From Catonia carolina (lineage: Eukaryota > Arthropoda > Insecta > Hemiptera > Achilidae), in assembly GCA_035578175.1 (NCBI GenBank), contig JAQMRL010000006.1:56585001-56649000 (forward strand): DNA of 64,000 bases. The letters are read 5' to 3'. The notes under the pieces are model-generated. The model ran no database searches. It had not been told where the DNA came from and worked only from the letters and a program-made list of their open reading frames with translations. The position numbers and the translations under genes were made by a program. Numbering within the stretch: position 1 is the stretch's first letter; each line of letters begins with the position of its first letter. Below are positions 31,786 to 43,945 of this stretch, piece after piece.

Positions 31786-31830
31786 CTAATAATAATAATA
31801 ATCTTTATTCCACTAATAATACAACATTAA
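31786..31830. repeat. (TAA)n-CTTTATT right flank of the 30 kb LINE
   Basis: GGCTAATAATAATAATAATC followed by TTTATTCCACTAATAATACAACA; see the left flank at 29,881. Confidence 0.6.
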
Positions 31831-32635
31831 AGGCGAAATACACAAATCAGTATTTATAAATATTAACCAAATAAAATTATATGAATGTAACTTAAATTTA
31901 AAAAAAAATGAAAAGAATTAAAGAAAATAGGAACTTTATTTAATATGTGGAACAAGTAAAAAACAACAAACTAGATGCAATACAGGACAAAATACTTTTT
32001 ACAGCAATACAATCTTCCCTTTACGTTACCAACACACGACTAAATTTTTCCAACACCGATTAAGCAGAATACTTTATAATTCATTCCACATTAAATTTTT
32101 TTTGGCTTCAACTTTATTTTTATTTACAACTTTACAATTTTTTAAAGCACAACTAGTAAATGAGATCGAATGAATGAGGAATGGCGGGAATGTAACGTGA
32201 ATGAGAATCAATCCAGTGACCGATTTTGGTGTGAAATTTTGCTAGGAATGTGGTGCCAATATTTTTTAGTGATAATGATTTATAAAGTATAATGGATTAT
32301 TTTTTTATATGAAATGGTTTTTTGATTTTATGAAATGAAACAGGTATGACAAGTTAAATTGAATTTATTTTTTTATGGTTATCGGAGAAGATCCCTATTA
32401 TACCTTCGTTTCAGTCATCTGTAACAGGAAGATCGTTTGTTGAAAGAGATTGGTTAGTTGGATTTATGTGGTCGATTGTCTTTGTGTGTATGTTGCGTTT
32501 ACATTGTCTCGAACCGTTGGTATTTTCAGGTCTTTGTGAAGAGTATGATTGGTTATGTAAAAAGGTGCGTTTTTCGTTGCTCAAGTGCTTTTGACTGCGG
32601 TCTTCACAGAGTTCGGTGATTAATATTGTCAAAGA
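31831..32635. other. No gene recognised
   Basis: AT-rich up to about 32,150, then G/T-richer. A 73-codon minus frame (32,411-32,632) has no recognisable motif. Confidence 0.5.
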
Positions 32636-32640
32636 TGCGT

Positions 32641-33190
32641 GTGTTTGCCTGACATAAGGAGTTCAAGGAAGGATGAGAACGTGTGGAAAATCATCAACAA
32701 GATCGTCGTTCTCGGACCACCATTACTGACGAAAATATTCGTTCGGTTCGAGAAATTCTTGAAGACGATCGACGGGCGAGAGTATCAAAAACTGCAGAAC
32801 AGGTTGGAATAAGTTATTAATATAAACTGTATAGTTCCATAAAGTGCGTGCCAGATATGTCCCTCGTCTTTTGACCGAAAATGAGAAGTTGAGATGTTTG
32901 CTAGGCCCCATACTGCACTTCTAACGATCTCCAAACTGCAGGAAATGCACTGGACTCTACGTGATCGTCCTCTTTACAGCCCGGAATTTTTTCCTTGCAA
33001 CTTCCATTTTTTTGGACCGCTTAAAGAAGCTTAAGGAGAGCAACAATTTGAGAAGACAAAGGTGTGGAGAGATTCGTGCGCAATTGGCTCCTGATGTAAC
33101 CAGCATCATTCTATAATGTTTCGATAAGAAAACCTTTCTTCTCGCTGGGAAAAATGTGTTTCTAAAGCGGGAAACTATGTATAAAACAAA
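32641..33190 (+). pseudogene. Mariner-family transposase pseudogene with internal deletion
   Basis: In order: an N-terminal helix-turn-helix half (TITDENIRSVREILEDDRR, then a KTAEQVGISY block), a piece of the linker (ARYVPRLLTENEK in another frame), a jump over most of the catalytic core, then PHTALLTISKLQEMHWTL, the RDRPLYSPEFFPCNFHFF block where the third catalytic Asp is replaced (E/F at the site), and a degenerate C-terminus ending near 33,185. Multiple stops. At least ~300 bp of the core is gone. No clear terminal repeats. Confidence 0.75.
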
Positions 33191-33194
33191 CTCT

Positions 33195-33925
33195 AAGTGC
33201 CTTATGTTTATTAAAATGATTTTTTTGAAAATAAAATCCGTTTATATTTGATTCGCTCTCTTAATTTGGCCGAGTGGCTGTATTGATCTTTGATCTAAGG
33301 CTCAGCTAAACGTTTTTACCCTTTTTATGTTTGTTATATCGTCGAACCATAAATCAAAGCTCCTTACATCAAACTCGGAAAAATTAAATAGTTGTAGCAA
33401 TTTAGATTTTGTTTGATAGGTAATTATGATTTACGGAAGAGCAGGGTACAAAGTGTTTAACCAGTGATTCTGCGAAATACTTTATACTAGACAAGAACCT
33501 AACATGGAACCAGGATTAGTTATTTTCTGGTCACCCAGTGTTTAGGTAAGTGCAAACCACAATAGTGGTAAGTGATATAGTATTTACATATAGCCAAATG
33601 TTTACTAACGTATATTAAACAGTAACTATCACAGGTTTTGTACCTATTTCAAGAGTAACATTGAAATGCATGAGTAGTTATTGGCAATAAAAATTTATTA
33701 ATCGATTATTGGAAGTAAAAATCAGATACCGTTTATATTTTTTATGTACACTGCATTACAAAGCATTTTCAACGGTCTATCAAACGTTATTGAATTATAA
33801 ATTAAATACATTACTAACTGAACGGAGAAGTTATCTGAAACAATCTTCGTAACTAATACTAGTTTTAGTTCATTTTTTAATATTTTATTACAGTAAAATC
33901 TATAAAATTAAAAGATTTAAGACGT
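33195..33925. other. No gene recognised
   Basis: A tRNA-Leu/Ser-like A box word TGGCCGAGTGG occurs at about 33,268 but no convincing B box follows; otherwise AT-rich and featureless. Confidence 0.5.
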
Positions 33926-33949
33926 CTTCCCTTATTCTTCACTGCATGG

Positions 33950-34200
33950 ATTAGACAGCTCGGCCTGTTCCGCAAACCATCTGCTTTAAGGGCGTCCAAA
34001 ATTCCTCTTACCGGTGGGTTTGTTACTCATAGGCTAAAGGGGTAAGGGGTACTTTCTCATCCGTTACAAATGGCTGCACCAAGTACCTCTTGTTAGTTTT
34101 CAACCTCTCATATAGCCTAGTAATGCCCATTTTCACAAGTATAACCGCATTCCTTAGCCTATCTATCCTTAAAAACCTTAGAACAAATTATAGATACGTA
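33950..34200 (-). mobile_element. Possible LINE C-terminal remnant
   Basis: The minus strand is open for about 50 codons (RLYERLKTNKRYLVQPFVTD...) and, after a stop and frameshift, reads NKPTGKRNFGRP, resembling the GKRxxGRP basic ending of LINE ORFs seen elsewhere here. GC content is above its surroundings. Weak. Confidence 0.35.
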
Positions 34201-35425
34201 GTTCTGTTAGTAAATAAAAATACAAAATATAAGGCTTTATAAATAATTTTCCATCTTCCTCACATGCTTTGGCCTGTGGACGCGATGGAGTTTTATGCCA
34301 AACTAAATTGTTAATTAAAACTAAACTCGATAAAACTAAAAACTTTTGATAAGATTAATTAATTTCATTCCACAATTCATGATACAATGTTTAAGTGAAA
34401 AAAACAAAAATCAGTTACTACTTTACATGAATTTTTAACACCGGACACCGACGATTACACGTATAAATTATTTTAAAAGGCCAGCATATTTTTGAAAAGA
34501 AGATCCAAATTAAATAAAAAGTACAGTTTTATTATAAAATATAAGAAAACAATAACAGCATATTTTTACATAAACAAGGATTGAATACTAATTCCTTAAA
34601 CATTCTAAACTGTCACAAGAAATATAATTTATCGTACATTGTACATGTAATATAATGTTATACTCTATTACAGAAGACATTAACATTTCATTCATATAAA
34701 TAATTCAACTTCATAATGATAATTAAGACTTCCATTACTTATACCATCTAAATATTTTTATAACCTATAATATTTATTTAGGAATGTAAACTTGTTAAGA
34801 GTTAACCACTCTGTACAAATAATAAAAAATTAATAAAAAAAAGCAAATGAATGTACGATTCTTTTAGGTAATTATAAAGTAAATTGTGAATTAAATTGTT
34901 TTAGTGAATGAAAAACATATTGGTTTTAAAAATAATTATTTTTCAACTTAACAGAATTTCTTTATTCCTTTCTTTGTGTAATTATAATGAAACAAAACTT
35001 TATTTTATTGTCTGCTGTTCATCCGGGTGTATATGATTTATATAAAAACTTTTAAAAATATTAATTCATATTCTTTTTTTTATTACATATAAAGGATAAC
35101 TTGTACATTTTTTCAAGAATAAATTATTACTCAGACCTAAACGGCTACAACTTTTTAGCGATATTGCCTTAATAAAAATGTAATAACTCTTTTATATTAA
35201 ATTTTTATTTTGATTTACTTAACAAGAGCATTTTATTAGTTATAGTGATTATTTTCGTTATAACCAAAATTTGTATGCTAAATGTTAACACAATTCGACC
35301 AAATATATGTTTTTCTTTGTAATTATGTTATAATATTATTATTTTTCTATAATATATGATGTAAAATGTTTAATATTATCATTATAGTATACTAATCTAC
35401 TTTCTGGTTGCAATGGCGTTCTGGT
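34201..35425. other. Very AT-rich stretch, nothing recognised
   Basis: No ORF and no repeat match. Confidence 0.55.
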
Positions 35426-35439
35426 ACATTATTGTAACA

Positions 35440-35648
35440 CCAGGCTCTTAAGTTTTACGCGCGAGTATTCGGTCGAATAGTCACGCGCGATATGGTCGCA
35501 ACAGTTGAATTAAATTAATTGACGTGGTCTTTCAACGTATGTGTTTATGTATATTATGTGTTTTGTGTGATTGTGTAATCGATTTATTTCTGATATCTCC
35601 AAAAGAGACGAAATATATCTCGAACATATAAAAATACTCTGAGGTGAG
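35440..35648 (+). promoter_or_regulatory. Candidate promoter and 5' untranslated exon upstream of the bHLH gene
   Basis: A CpG-containing block in AT-rich DNA. It has an imperfect palindrome CGCGCG (35,458-35,463) ... TATTCG-GT-CGAATA (35,466-35,479) ... CGCGCG (35,484-35,489). About 150 bases later CTCTGAG/GTGAGT makes a near-perfect splice donor (GT at about 35,643). If used, it would splice across 3.7 kb to the acceptor at 39,330 just before the bHLH ORF. Inferred only; no transcript evidence. Confidence 0.4.
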
Positions 35649-36492
35649 TCTTAAACTATATAATTTTGTTTAGTTTTGCTCTTCATATTTAGTGTATGCA
35701 AACAAAGGAAATAATGTTTAATAAAATAATTAAAAATTACATTAAAAAACCCTTACTACATTATAAGAAGAATTCATGATTGTTTACAATTAAAAAATTA
35801 ACGGCTACTGGTACAAATACAACAACAAACAGTTCTTTCAGCCTGACATAACAAAAGAATGTTTATATTTTATACTTCGGCTAATTGCTGACCAAAAATT
35901 CCCTTCAGAAAAAAATATTTCAAAAAATATTAGAACTTACCAGGTGGTACAGTATTGAACCGCTAGGACATATTGGGTAACAAAAAAATTAAATAATCTT
36001 CAAAATACACTGACAACGGTTTTTGTACCTAATATAATATGTACAATTTTATAATGAAATTATGATTCTATTTTATACTTTTCTTATTTTGAGAAAAAGA
36101 AATTCAGTTTCATGGATAAATATATGGAATGAACTAATAGATGAGATTTAAATCGCCTGACTGTTACTTGATAGATATACAATTACAAAACACATAGTTG
36201 ATGGTTCATAGAAACTGCATAAAGATTATGGTGTTTGGAAAAAAGATAGAGGTGAATTTAAGAAAAGGGTTTCAAAAAAGGAATTTTAGGTTTTTCAAAA
36301 TAAAGAGTAGGCCTAGATAAAAATAGTTTAGTGAAAAAACTGAAAAAATAAAAAAGGCGAAATATAGCTATGAAAAAAACAAAAATCTCGCGTGATGAAA
36401 AATCATATAACGTGCACCTTAATAGGCTAATACGATAAATGAAGAATAATAATATTTAGACGTAAATTAATAATGAATGGAATAATTTTTAC

Positions 36493-37000
36493 AGTTTAAG
36501 ATCGGATTTATTCAAAGAAAAGATTATTGTAATTTTAATATACAAGTCCCTTTTAAGACAAATCTGGACTTATGGTGTCCAGCTCTTTGGAATAGCGGCA
36601 GAAAGTAATTTAAAACCGATCCAGACCTTTCCATCAAAATTCTTAAGACTTGCCTCTGGCGCTCCTTTTTATTTAAGCAATAAAACCGTCCACGATGATT
36701 TTAAAATTCCGATAGTAAAGGAGCTTACCGCGTCCTTGTATAGTACATTTCACGAAAGACTAGATGACCATCCAAACCATCTTGGCTGTGATCTAGCTAC
36801 AAGGAACTTCCCAACTGTGCGATGTTTAAAGCAAAAGTGAAGTAGAGACCTCTTGGTCTGAATAATGGACAATACCTGATATTTAAACGAAGAATGTACA
36901 TTTGGCAGCTCTTCTTCTTAAAGTGAAATCCCCACCACCATTTAAATATCATTTACGGAAGTTGTGCAGCTCAATGTACAGTTCCGTAATAAAAATTAAA
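36493..37000 (+). mobile_element. Jockey-type LINE 3' fragment, family J1 copy 1
   Basis: Aligns end to end with 55,622-56,055 and extends ~130 bp further 5' (LLRQIWTYGVQLFG...). Encodes the Jockey-clade C-terminal region: AESNLKPIQTF, a SNKTVHDDFKIPIVKELTAS block and RKWSRDLLV-type end (here degraded). The shared 3' untranslated part ends with CCGTAATAAAAATT. Truncated and mutated. Confidence 0.8.
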
Positions 37001-37800
37001 GACAAAATAAGATTAATTCTGTTGGAAGAAATCCTGTATATTAAAGATTGTGATTAATAAACTGCTTTATTGAGTAGGTCAGAAAATTTAATTACTTGAG
37101 CTGCCAAATAGGTTTAGACGGAAAGTTTTGATAATAAAAAACATTATATATTTTTTTAGGGATTGCAACTACACTAAGTAACAGAGCTTACAAGCACACT
37201 GTTATGAGATTTCATGATGTAATGGCAGTTTAGACTTTTTGTATTTTAGTAAATTTAGGTCCTCCAGGGAGAATAAAACAAAAATTTGAAATTGCGAAAA
37301 TTCGTTTTCTGCAAAGTCAAGGATTGTATGAGGGAGAATAAAATTTGAAATTGCAAATATGAAGGAATTTCAGAGAAGTACTAAATGAGAAAATGGATCA
37401 TCTTAAAATAATAAAGTAAGATAGAATTCCAAAATTGGTTCTGGGGTACAGGCCTAAACAAAGATAAAGCTTACAAACACCTTTACAATGATTTAATTCC
37501 GTTCTCTTATGTTAAAACAAAACGTATATTGATTCCGGAACAGGCTTGATGGATTATGCTGTGAAGAAAATGAATAAGAAATCGCAGCACAAACTTAACT
37601 GGAAAAATATTTCAATAAAATAATCAATAAATCTTTTCATCATGGAAATTAAAGATAGCTACTTTTTTATAGAAAATATTTTAAAGAATCTGATAAAGAA
37701 TTTGCAAATAGAAAAGATATATTATGGTTTCCAGAAAAAATTTATTAATACTCCTTTAAAAGATTTACAGTTTCATACACGTAGAAGATTCGGTTTAATA
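37001..37800. other. AT-rich stretch with a short direct repeat
   Basis: GGGAGAATAAAA...TTTGAAATTGC occurs twice about 60 bases apart (near 37,268 and 37,331). A 62-codon frame at 37,642-37,830 has no recognisable features. Confidence 0.5.
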
Positions 37801-37814
37801 AAAGAACAAGCAAA

Positions 37815-37990
37815 CGTTCAGTTCACGTGAGCTGGATGACGCGTAAGAAGGAGTCACCCAATAAGGTGTATGGTGTGGGGGACCGCTCGCGACAAGAAGT
37901 GTGCCTCAACCAAGAACAAGACTGGATCTTGCCAGATGAATCAGTTGAGCGCCGCACTCCGAGTTGTATGTATCATAGAGCGGACAGAAT
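37815..37990 (+). promoter_or_regulatory. GC-richer, promoter-like block upstream of the bHLH gene
   Basis: Contains an E-box CACGTG (about 37,824), several CpGs, and an arthropod initiator-like TCAGTTG (about 37,941) followed by GCGCCGCACTCCG. A GTATGT donor-like word follows near 37,971. Stands out from the ~25-30% GC around it. A second candidate start region for the gene at 39.5 kb; inference from composition. Confidence 0.3.
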
Positions 37991-37999
37991 TTTCAATTA

Positions 38000-39320
38000 A
38001 ACATTATTACCGATAATACGCAACCGCGAATTCTGTGTTAGTTATTTTTAAACATTTATAAAGACTTTGTGTTAGCTATATAACCAACTAAGTGCATATA
38101 CCATAAAAATTTTATTTCATACGTACTTAAATAATTAATTTTAAAAAAAATATATAAATACATTACTATCTTACAAAAACATTAGTGATATTTTAAGAAA
38201 TTCGTAATTTTATACGATATAACTCAACTTAATTAAGCACTTAAATTAACAAAACCATAATTAAATAATAAAATTAATCATCTTTATTACAAAAAAAAAA
38301 AACAACGTGATTACCATTGTATTTTAGGAGTGATTTTTATAGCAATATAATATTGTTGTAGACGTTTTTTAAAACGGAAACTTTCGAATAATGTTCAGTA
38401 GTATATTCTGAATTTAAAAATAATAAATTTTTATGACCTATTCAAATTTTTAAGTAACTCATAAACTTTATAATTTGTTTTGGTTAATGAACTTATCAAA
38501 ATTAGTGACTTAGGACTTCTGTCTAACATGTCAATCAAAATTTGATTGATAATTAAGTTAGATTACCTTTTAACTTACCAAGTTTAAAATTGATGATATA
38601 ACAAAATTGACAATTTACATCATCGTTGTACATAGCGGTGTACGTCACAATTTAAATAACAAATATTAAATGACAAGTGTAAATTTTAAAAACAGTTATG
38701 TGATGAATAGTGCATATATGTGAAGTGTTAGCTATTGTAAAAAAAAACGATAAAGCAAAAAGTACAAGGAGAAAAATTATTACTAGGTATGTGAACCTTT
38801 ATGACCTTTTAAATTTAAATTCTTGTTTTTCTTTATCATTGAAATATAATCATGATTTTAAAAAAGATGACAATTTAAGATTTATTCTTTAAATTTTATT
38901 ACACAAGTGAGTGCAATATTTTATCTTAGAACAGTATCACATTTTTTTTAAAAAGATTTATCTGATAATTTATTTATAATAATAAATTTACTGTATTACT
39001 TAGGACTACATTATGTCAAATATAATGTCTTTTTATAATTTAAACACACAAGATATATTTTATTGAAAAATCTGACATAACCTAAATGGTTGGTTTTTTA
39101 AATGCATAGAATTATCGCTAAAATTATCTATTCACGTTTAGTTAAGATTATTTATTTATTTAAATTATCAAATAATTAATTATAAAAAATACGATTAAAA
39201 TAGAATTTTTTGTTGAAAGAAAATTGTACAGTATAAAATTTAAATTTATTATACATATTTAAAAGAATAGATCATTTTTGTCGTTTCAATATTTAACGAC
39301 ACTATAAAAAATTAGTATAT
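38000..39320. other. AT-rich sequence upstream of the bHLH gene, probably intron
   Basis: No ORF of note. A usable splice acceptor TTGTTTACAG ends at 39,330, 190 bases before the bHLH ATG. If it is used, this stretch is intronic. Confidence 0.4.
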
Positions 39321-39520
39321 TTGTTTACAGAATCTAAATTTTATAAAATGGAAGATTCAAAATATAAAAAATTTAAATTTGTTTAAAATGATGTACATGA
39401 TTGATCTAAATTTTGGTATATAAAATATATTGAAATAATTTTTATATTAAATGTATTTAATTAATTATTATTGAATGAATTTGCCGTTACCAAAATATTT
39501 AAATGTATTAAAATTTAAAT

Positions 39521-40216
39521 ATGGATTTGAAAGAAGATTGTTTATTACTAAATGACAATAATAACAATAATAATGTAATAAATAACGAAAAGAGTTATTC
39601 GTTACGACCAAGAACTTCGTCAAAAACGATCGATGAAGAATGCGATTGGAGACCTCGAGGTAGAACAAAACGTCGACAAAAACAAAAACCACCACCGCTT
39701 AGTAAATATCGTCGAAAAACAGCCAACGCAAGAGAACGTTCAAGAATGCGTGAAATTAACGAAGCATTTGAAGCATTAAGACGTGCTGTACCACATTTAA
39801 CGACAACTAGTGATAGTCATAATGAAAAATTAACTAAAATTACTACTTTAAGATTAGCTATGAAATATATATCGGCTTTGAATCAGGTGTTACAAGAACC
39901 TTATGATTTAGAATCGGATGGGGAATCATTGTTAAGTGATTATGCTTTGACACCTACACCAACTTTCAGTGATCACTCTATCACCTCAGAATTTTCTGAT
40001 AATATTTTAACAACACAAACATTTACTGCTAATGATTTAGCTGCATTTGCTGCAGAAACTGCTACATTTATTCATCCAGAATTTTCATCTAATACAACAA
40101 CAACTACCACTATTTTTAATGATACTAATAATGATCCTTGTTTATCAAACGTTAGTGATTTAAATCATTCTTCTTATGTGTTTGATGATTTACTATTTCA
40201 AGCTGATTTCAGCTAA
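39521..40216 (+). CDS. tx: bHLH transcription factor, delilah/taxi orthologue
   Basis: Complete 231-residue ORF. Basic region at about residues 64-77 (RRKTANARERSRMR) with the E-box-contacting Glu72 and the NARER core; helix 1 about 78-92, a loop of about 10 residues, helix 2 about 103-118 (KLTKITTLRLAMKYISALN). The SKYRRKTANARER entry, the NEKLTKITTLRLAMKYI second helix and a C-terminal FDDLL...DF patch are what I know of insect Delilah/Taxi, a factor of epidermal muscle-attachment (tendon) cells and wing vein/intervein tissue in flies. It should bind E-boxes as a dimer in the nucleus. The N-terminus is Asn-rich, the C-terminus Ser/Thr-rich with a TTTTTT run. Shorter than the fly protein. 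Coding appears to be one exon; an upstream acceptor at 39,330 suggests a non-coding 5' exon, and the leader has a 12-codon uORF at about 39,348. Confidence 0.9.
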   Translation: MDLKEDCLLLNDNNNNNNVINNEKSYSLRPRTSSKTIDEECDWRPRGRTKRRQKQKPPPLSKYRRKTANARERSRMREINEAFEALRRAVPHLTTTSDSHNEKLTKITTLRLAMKYISALNQVLQEPYDLESDGESLLSDYALTPTPTFSDHSITSEFSDNILTTQTFTANDLAAFAAETATFIHPEFSSNTTTTTTIFNDTNNDPCLSNVSDLNHSSYVFDDLLFQADFS

Positions 40217-41290
40217 CACAGAGTTTTGTTATTTATTTCTTTTTAATGTTTTACTATTATTATTTATTAAATTCTACCTCTTCCGTAAATTATTTGATTA
40301 AAATAACATATATCAATAATTATTAAGTTCAGTATATATTATATAAAAGCTACAGAAAGAATAATTGTCTTAATCCTAATTTCATGTTTTCATCGTACAA
40401 TTTCATTAAATCAACTTGCTTGAACTTTTTAACTTTTTAAATTAAATATCTTACTTAGTATATAAGAAGTGTTTTTAAAATTTTCAATATGTCAATGACA
40501 GAAACGTTTTACTCTGTTAAAGATTATTTAAAAAATAAATGTGTTTGTTTGGTTGTAAAAATTTTCTTTTGTATTTTATCATAATTGCACCAGTGTAATA
40601 TCAAAAAAAGTTAGGCCTACTTGTTTTACTTTTTAAAATTTAAAACTGCAGCTTTGCAAAACCAGTGTATATTTTTATAAGTTATTTTATATTAATTTAA
40701 TACTTTAGAAAATGTCAGTCATTGGCAAGACCCTCTCATTTAAATTTTATAGTAGTGATTGTTAAGTAAATATTATGGTTGTATGTTTCAATGTTTCAAA
40801 ATGGGATGTTAAATGAAAAAAATGATAATGTTTAAATATTGAAAATCTCACCATTGTTACAGAGAACAAAACAGATTACCAGTTAATTTGTCTAAAATAT
40901 TTGCTCCGTCTTTGTTGAGACTACGATTGGTAATAACTGGTAAATGTGGAGAATTTAGATCGTGTATTAGTGGGTTATTATTGCTTACTAAATTTGATTT
41001 AAATCCAGGGTAAACTATGTCTGGTGGATTATTTCTTTAATGTAAGGAACATTAATATTTTTGAGGAGTGAATGATTTAAACCATATAAATGAGTGTTAA
41101 CTATTGTCCTGAGCATTGTTTAAAAAACGATGTTATTAACGATGTGATATGAAACTAGCAAAGTTTAATGATCGTAAATGGACATGGAAAAATGTGTAAA
41201 TTGTCTTTTTAAGTGTTTTTTAACAGTAATTAGAATTTATTATTTTGTACACTACAAAATAAACGAGTGAAATGGTATAATTAGTATTAA
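40217..41290 (+). other. Probable 3' untranslated region of the bHLH gene
   Basis: No other coding sequence. AATAAA signals at 40,534-40,539 and 41,258-41,263, with another near 41,290; which one is used is unknown. Confidence 0.45.
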
Positions 41291-42460
41291 ATAAAGAAAA
41301 TTTATAATACAAATAATGAAACCACTTTCTTGGCCAGTGTTAAATTACTGTACTCAAATTCAGAGTAAATGATTCCGGGTTTAATTATCTGCTACGGTCT
41401 AGAAAATTTTTACAAAATGTTTGACACAAGTTAAATTTCTTTAAACTATAGCTTACTGTGAATTGTTTATGGCATATTTCTATGACCCACCGTATCGTTT
41501 ATGTCTAAAACGATTAATGAAGTTTAAATAAATGACCAGGTGCTTTCAATCAGCTATAAAACACATATGAATCAATACATATTTTTATTGTAGCAGTCAG
41601 CTAATTCTTTTAATTAATCATGTCAAACTTTAAATGAATTCACCCGTTTTATTAACTCGTTCTCATAGTCTTTAAAAAAACTATAATAATCTTTCTTTCT
41701 ATTAAAATACTATATTTAGCGTAATTAAAAGCATTTCAAAGGTACATTACTTATAAACAATTTGTTTATGAAGACTTTGAAATAAAATATCAAACTAATT
41801 TTCTGAATAGTTTTGTTAGATTCATTTTATATTGTTGATCCATTTTATGTCAATGGTTTATGTAGCCAAGGCAGCTTGTTACAACATTTTCATAAAGTTT
41901 TTAAAACAATTCTGGTTAAAAAATAATAAAATACCTAATTAATAGTAGGCTATGGGCTATCTTAAAATACCCTCTTATTTTAACATATCAGTTAACTATG
42001 ATCGTCGTTTAAATACGAAATAAGTTCAAAAATTATCTAACCTAAGTTAAAAGAAAATCGAAATTACGAATTAATTGTAATGTAAATTGGTTTACTTTAA
42101 ATTTAAATACAAAGTTTTCATGTAACTCACATAAAAACTACAATGCAAGTGAAATAAGAATACAGTTATCACCAGAATGCAGTGAATTTGTAGCCAGCAT
42201 ACAGTACCAAAAATTCGTATCAGAAAAACATTCACTTACATCTTTTCCTTAATTTAAAAAAAATTCAATGCATCTTCTGTAATGATTTATACTTTTAAAG
42301 CCAAAACATAAGTTTATTTTTGTATGTAATAAGTTACCTAATAATTTAGTTGTAATGTTGCATTCGGAGTTACAGAAAGAAACAAAATACACTTTACTAA
42401 AAATTAAAAAAATCAACTGATCAAGCTACTGGTTGATTTAGGCTTACACATAGGCAGAAA
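41291..42460. other. AT-rich stretch, nothing recognised
   Basis: No ORF or repeat match. Confidence 0.5.
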
Positions 42461-42464
42461 TTTT

Positions 42465-43000
42465 ACATGGACGTACATGTTACACACACACGCCACAAAC
42501 TAAAAACACGGTTGTATCAACTGAAACGCTTACTCAACAGACGTTCTAAATTAATCATGTCACATAAAAATATTCTACAAGACAGTCTTAAGGCCAATGT
42601 GACATAATGGAGTTCGACTTTGGGGATCTCCTAAACCTTCACACACGAAACGCATACAAGCGATTCTACAAAAGATACCGCAATGTTTTTTGCGGCAAAA
42701 ACTCAATGTTGCACAAAGACTTACAAACCCCATACGTAATTGATGATTCAAAAACTATACAAGACGATTCACGATAAATTTTAATTACATGACAAACCTC
42801 TCATAAAAGTCATGTACACTAGGGCAATACCAGGTAGGCTACTCAGCACAGACGGTTAAAACGCCTCTGTCCAAAGGATCTTTTTGAACAACTATAGGAC
42901 TGTGGTGATGACTGCAAGCTCCAAAAAGTAAATCAAATTTTGGAACCTTAGTTTCATATTTAGAAATTTCTCTAATATTATAATATCAGATACTAAATTT
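42465..43000 (+). mobile_element. Jockey-type LINE 3' fragment, family J2 copy 1
   Basis: Matches 45,640-46,160 on the opposite strand over about 500 bp, including the coding C-terminus (LSHTKPIQAIQNKM-, NLQIPYVIDV-, RRLKRLWPRDL-like blocks, here frameshifted) and the 3' untranslated words TTTTGGAACCTTAG and CATATTTAGAAATT. Its 5' part also matches 18,790-18,960. Confidence 0.75.
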
Positions 43001-43194
43001 TTAATTAAAAATGTCAAAAACATCCACACTGTAATTTTTGTAATTATGCAGGGTTATTACTTAAAATATATTCAGCAATTTTCAGAACTGAAGCTATTAT
43101 TCGGTATGATATAATAATTATAATGAACATTTCTTTAGGTTAGTTACCTAATTTGTATACCTCAATCGCAAATAATCAAATTACAAATTTTTTT

Positions 43195-43435
43195 ATTTTT
43201 TTTTTTGCGAATTTCTACAGCAATTAAAGCCGTCTTTCGCATTTCAATCGCCAAGCTTCCCGATCCAGCCAATCACCCTCCTGCAGATCTCTCTTGCTCA
43301 TTGCTTCCATCACCTCCTCCATCCACCGTCTCGTTGGACGGCCTCTTTTCCTTCTCTCTGTTGGGGTCCAATTCCATATCCTACTGGGCCATCTGCTCTC
43401 ACTCATCCTTCTCAAGTGCCCATACCAAAACAATT
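43195..43435 (-). mobile_element. LINE C-terminal fragment with A-rich tail
   Basis: The minus strand encodes WYGHLRRMSESRWPSR, a KRGRPTRRWMEEVMEAM block, then a DWLDREAWRLKCERR end: the conserved terminal domain of a LINE ORF2 with an intact stop. It runs into an A-rich tail on the same strand (T-rich at 43,188-43,204 on +). AAATTACAAAT on both sides (about 43,174 and 43,452) may be a target duplication, though the right limit is unclear. Confidence 0.75.
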
Positions 43436-43945
43436 AATTACAATTCAATAAATTACAAATACATTTAAGAAAAATATTATGCTAAATTTTAGCTGTCTGA
43501 GAAAACGGGAAATTACAGAATTAGTGATGACGTCAATCACTCAGTCAGTGAGGGTATTTGTATTTTTATACAGTTTTCAAAATGCATTAATATTAATATC
43601 TTTTGGTAAATCTATCAACTATAAATAAATTTGTGTAGGATATATTATCAATACACACAAATCTTTCACAATTTATTCTGCTTAGACTAAATATTGTTTT
43701 CAGCTATGATCGATGTAGGCTAATATTTAATACAAATTCTTTTATAATCGGTTTTTAAACGAAAAATATAAAGTTCCAGTAAAAACTACAAAAGTCTGAT
43801 ATATAAAATTCTTTGAATGAAGACAACAACACTTGGTTGTGTGTTTCAAAAACTTTACTGTGAACAAAACTATCCTAAACTGTACCCTACATAATATAAT
43901 AATTATTTTTAAAAATCATAAAGTTTTCCTGGGAATAATTTTTTT

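Noticed and set aside
33262..33310. tRNA-Leu/Ser-like A box TGGCCGAGTGG
   Set aside because: No B box or body at proper distance; kept only as a note.
43205..43468. 87-codon + strand frame rich in Pro/Ser
   Set aside because: Antisense of a clear LINE C-terminal domain.
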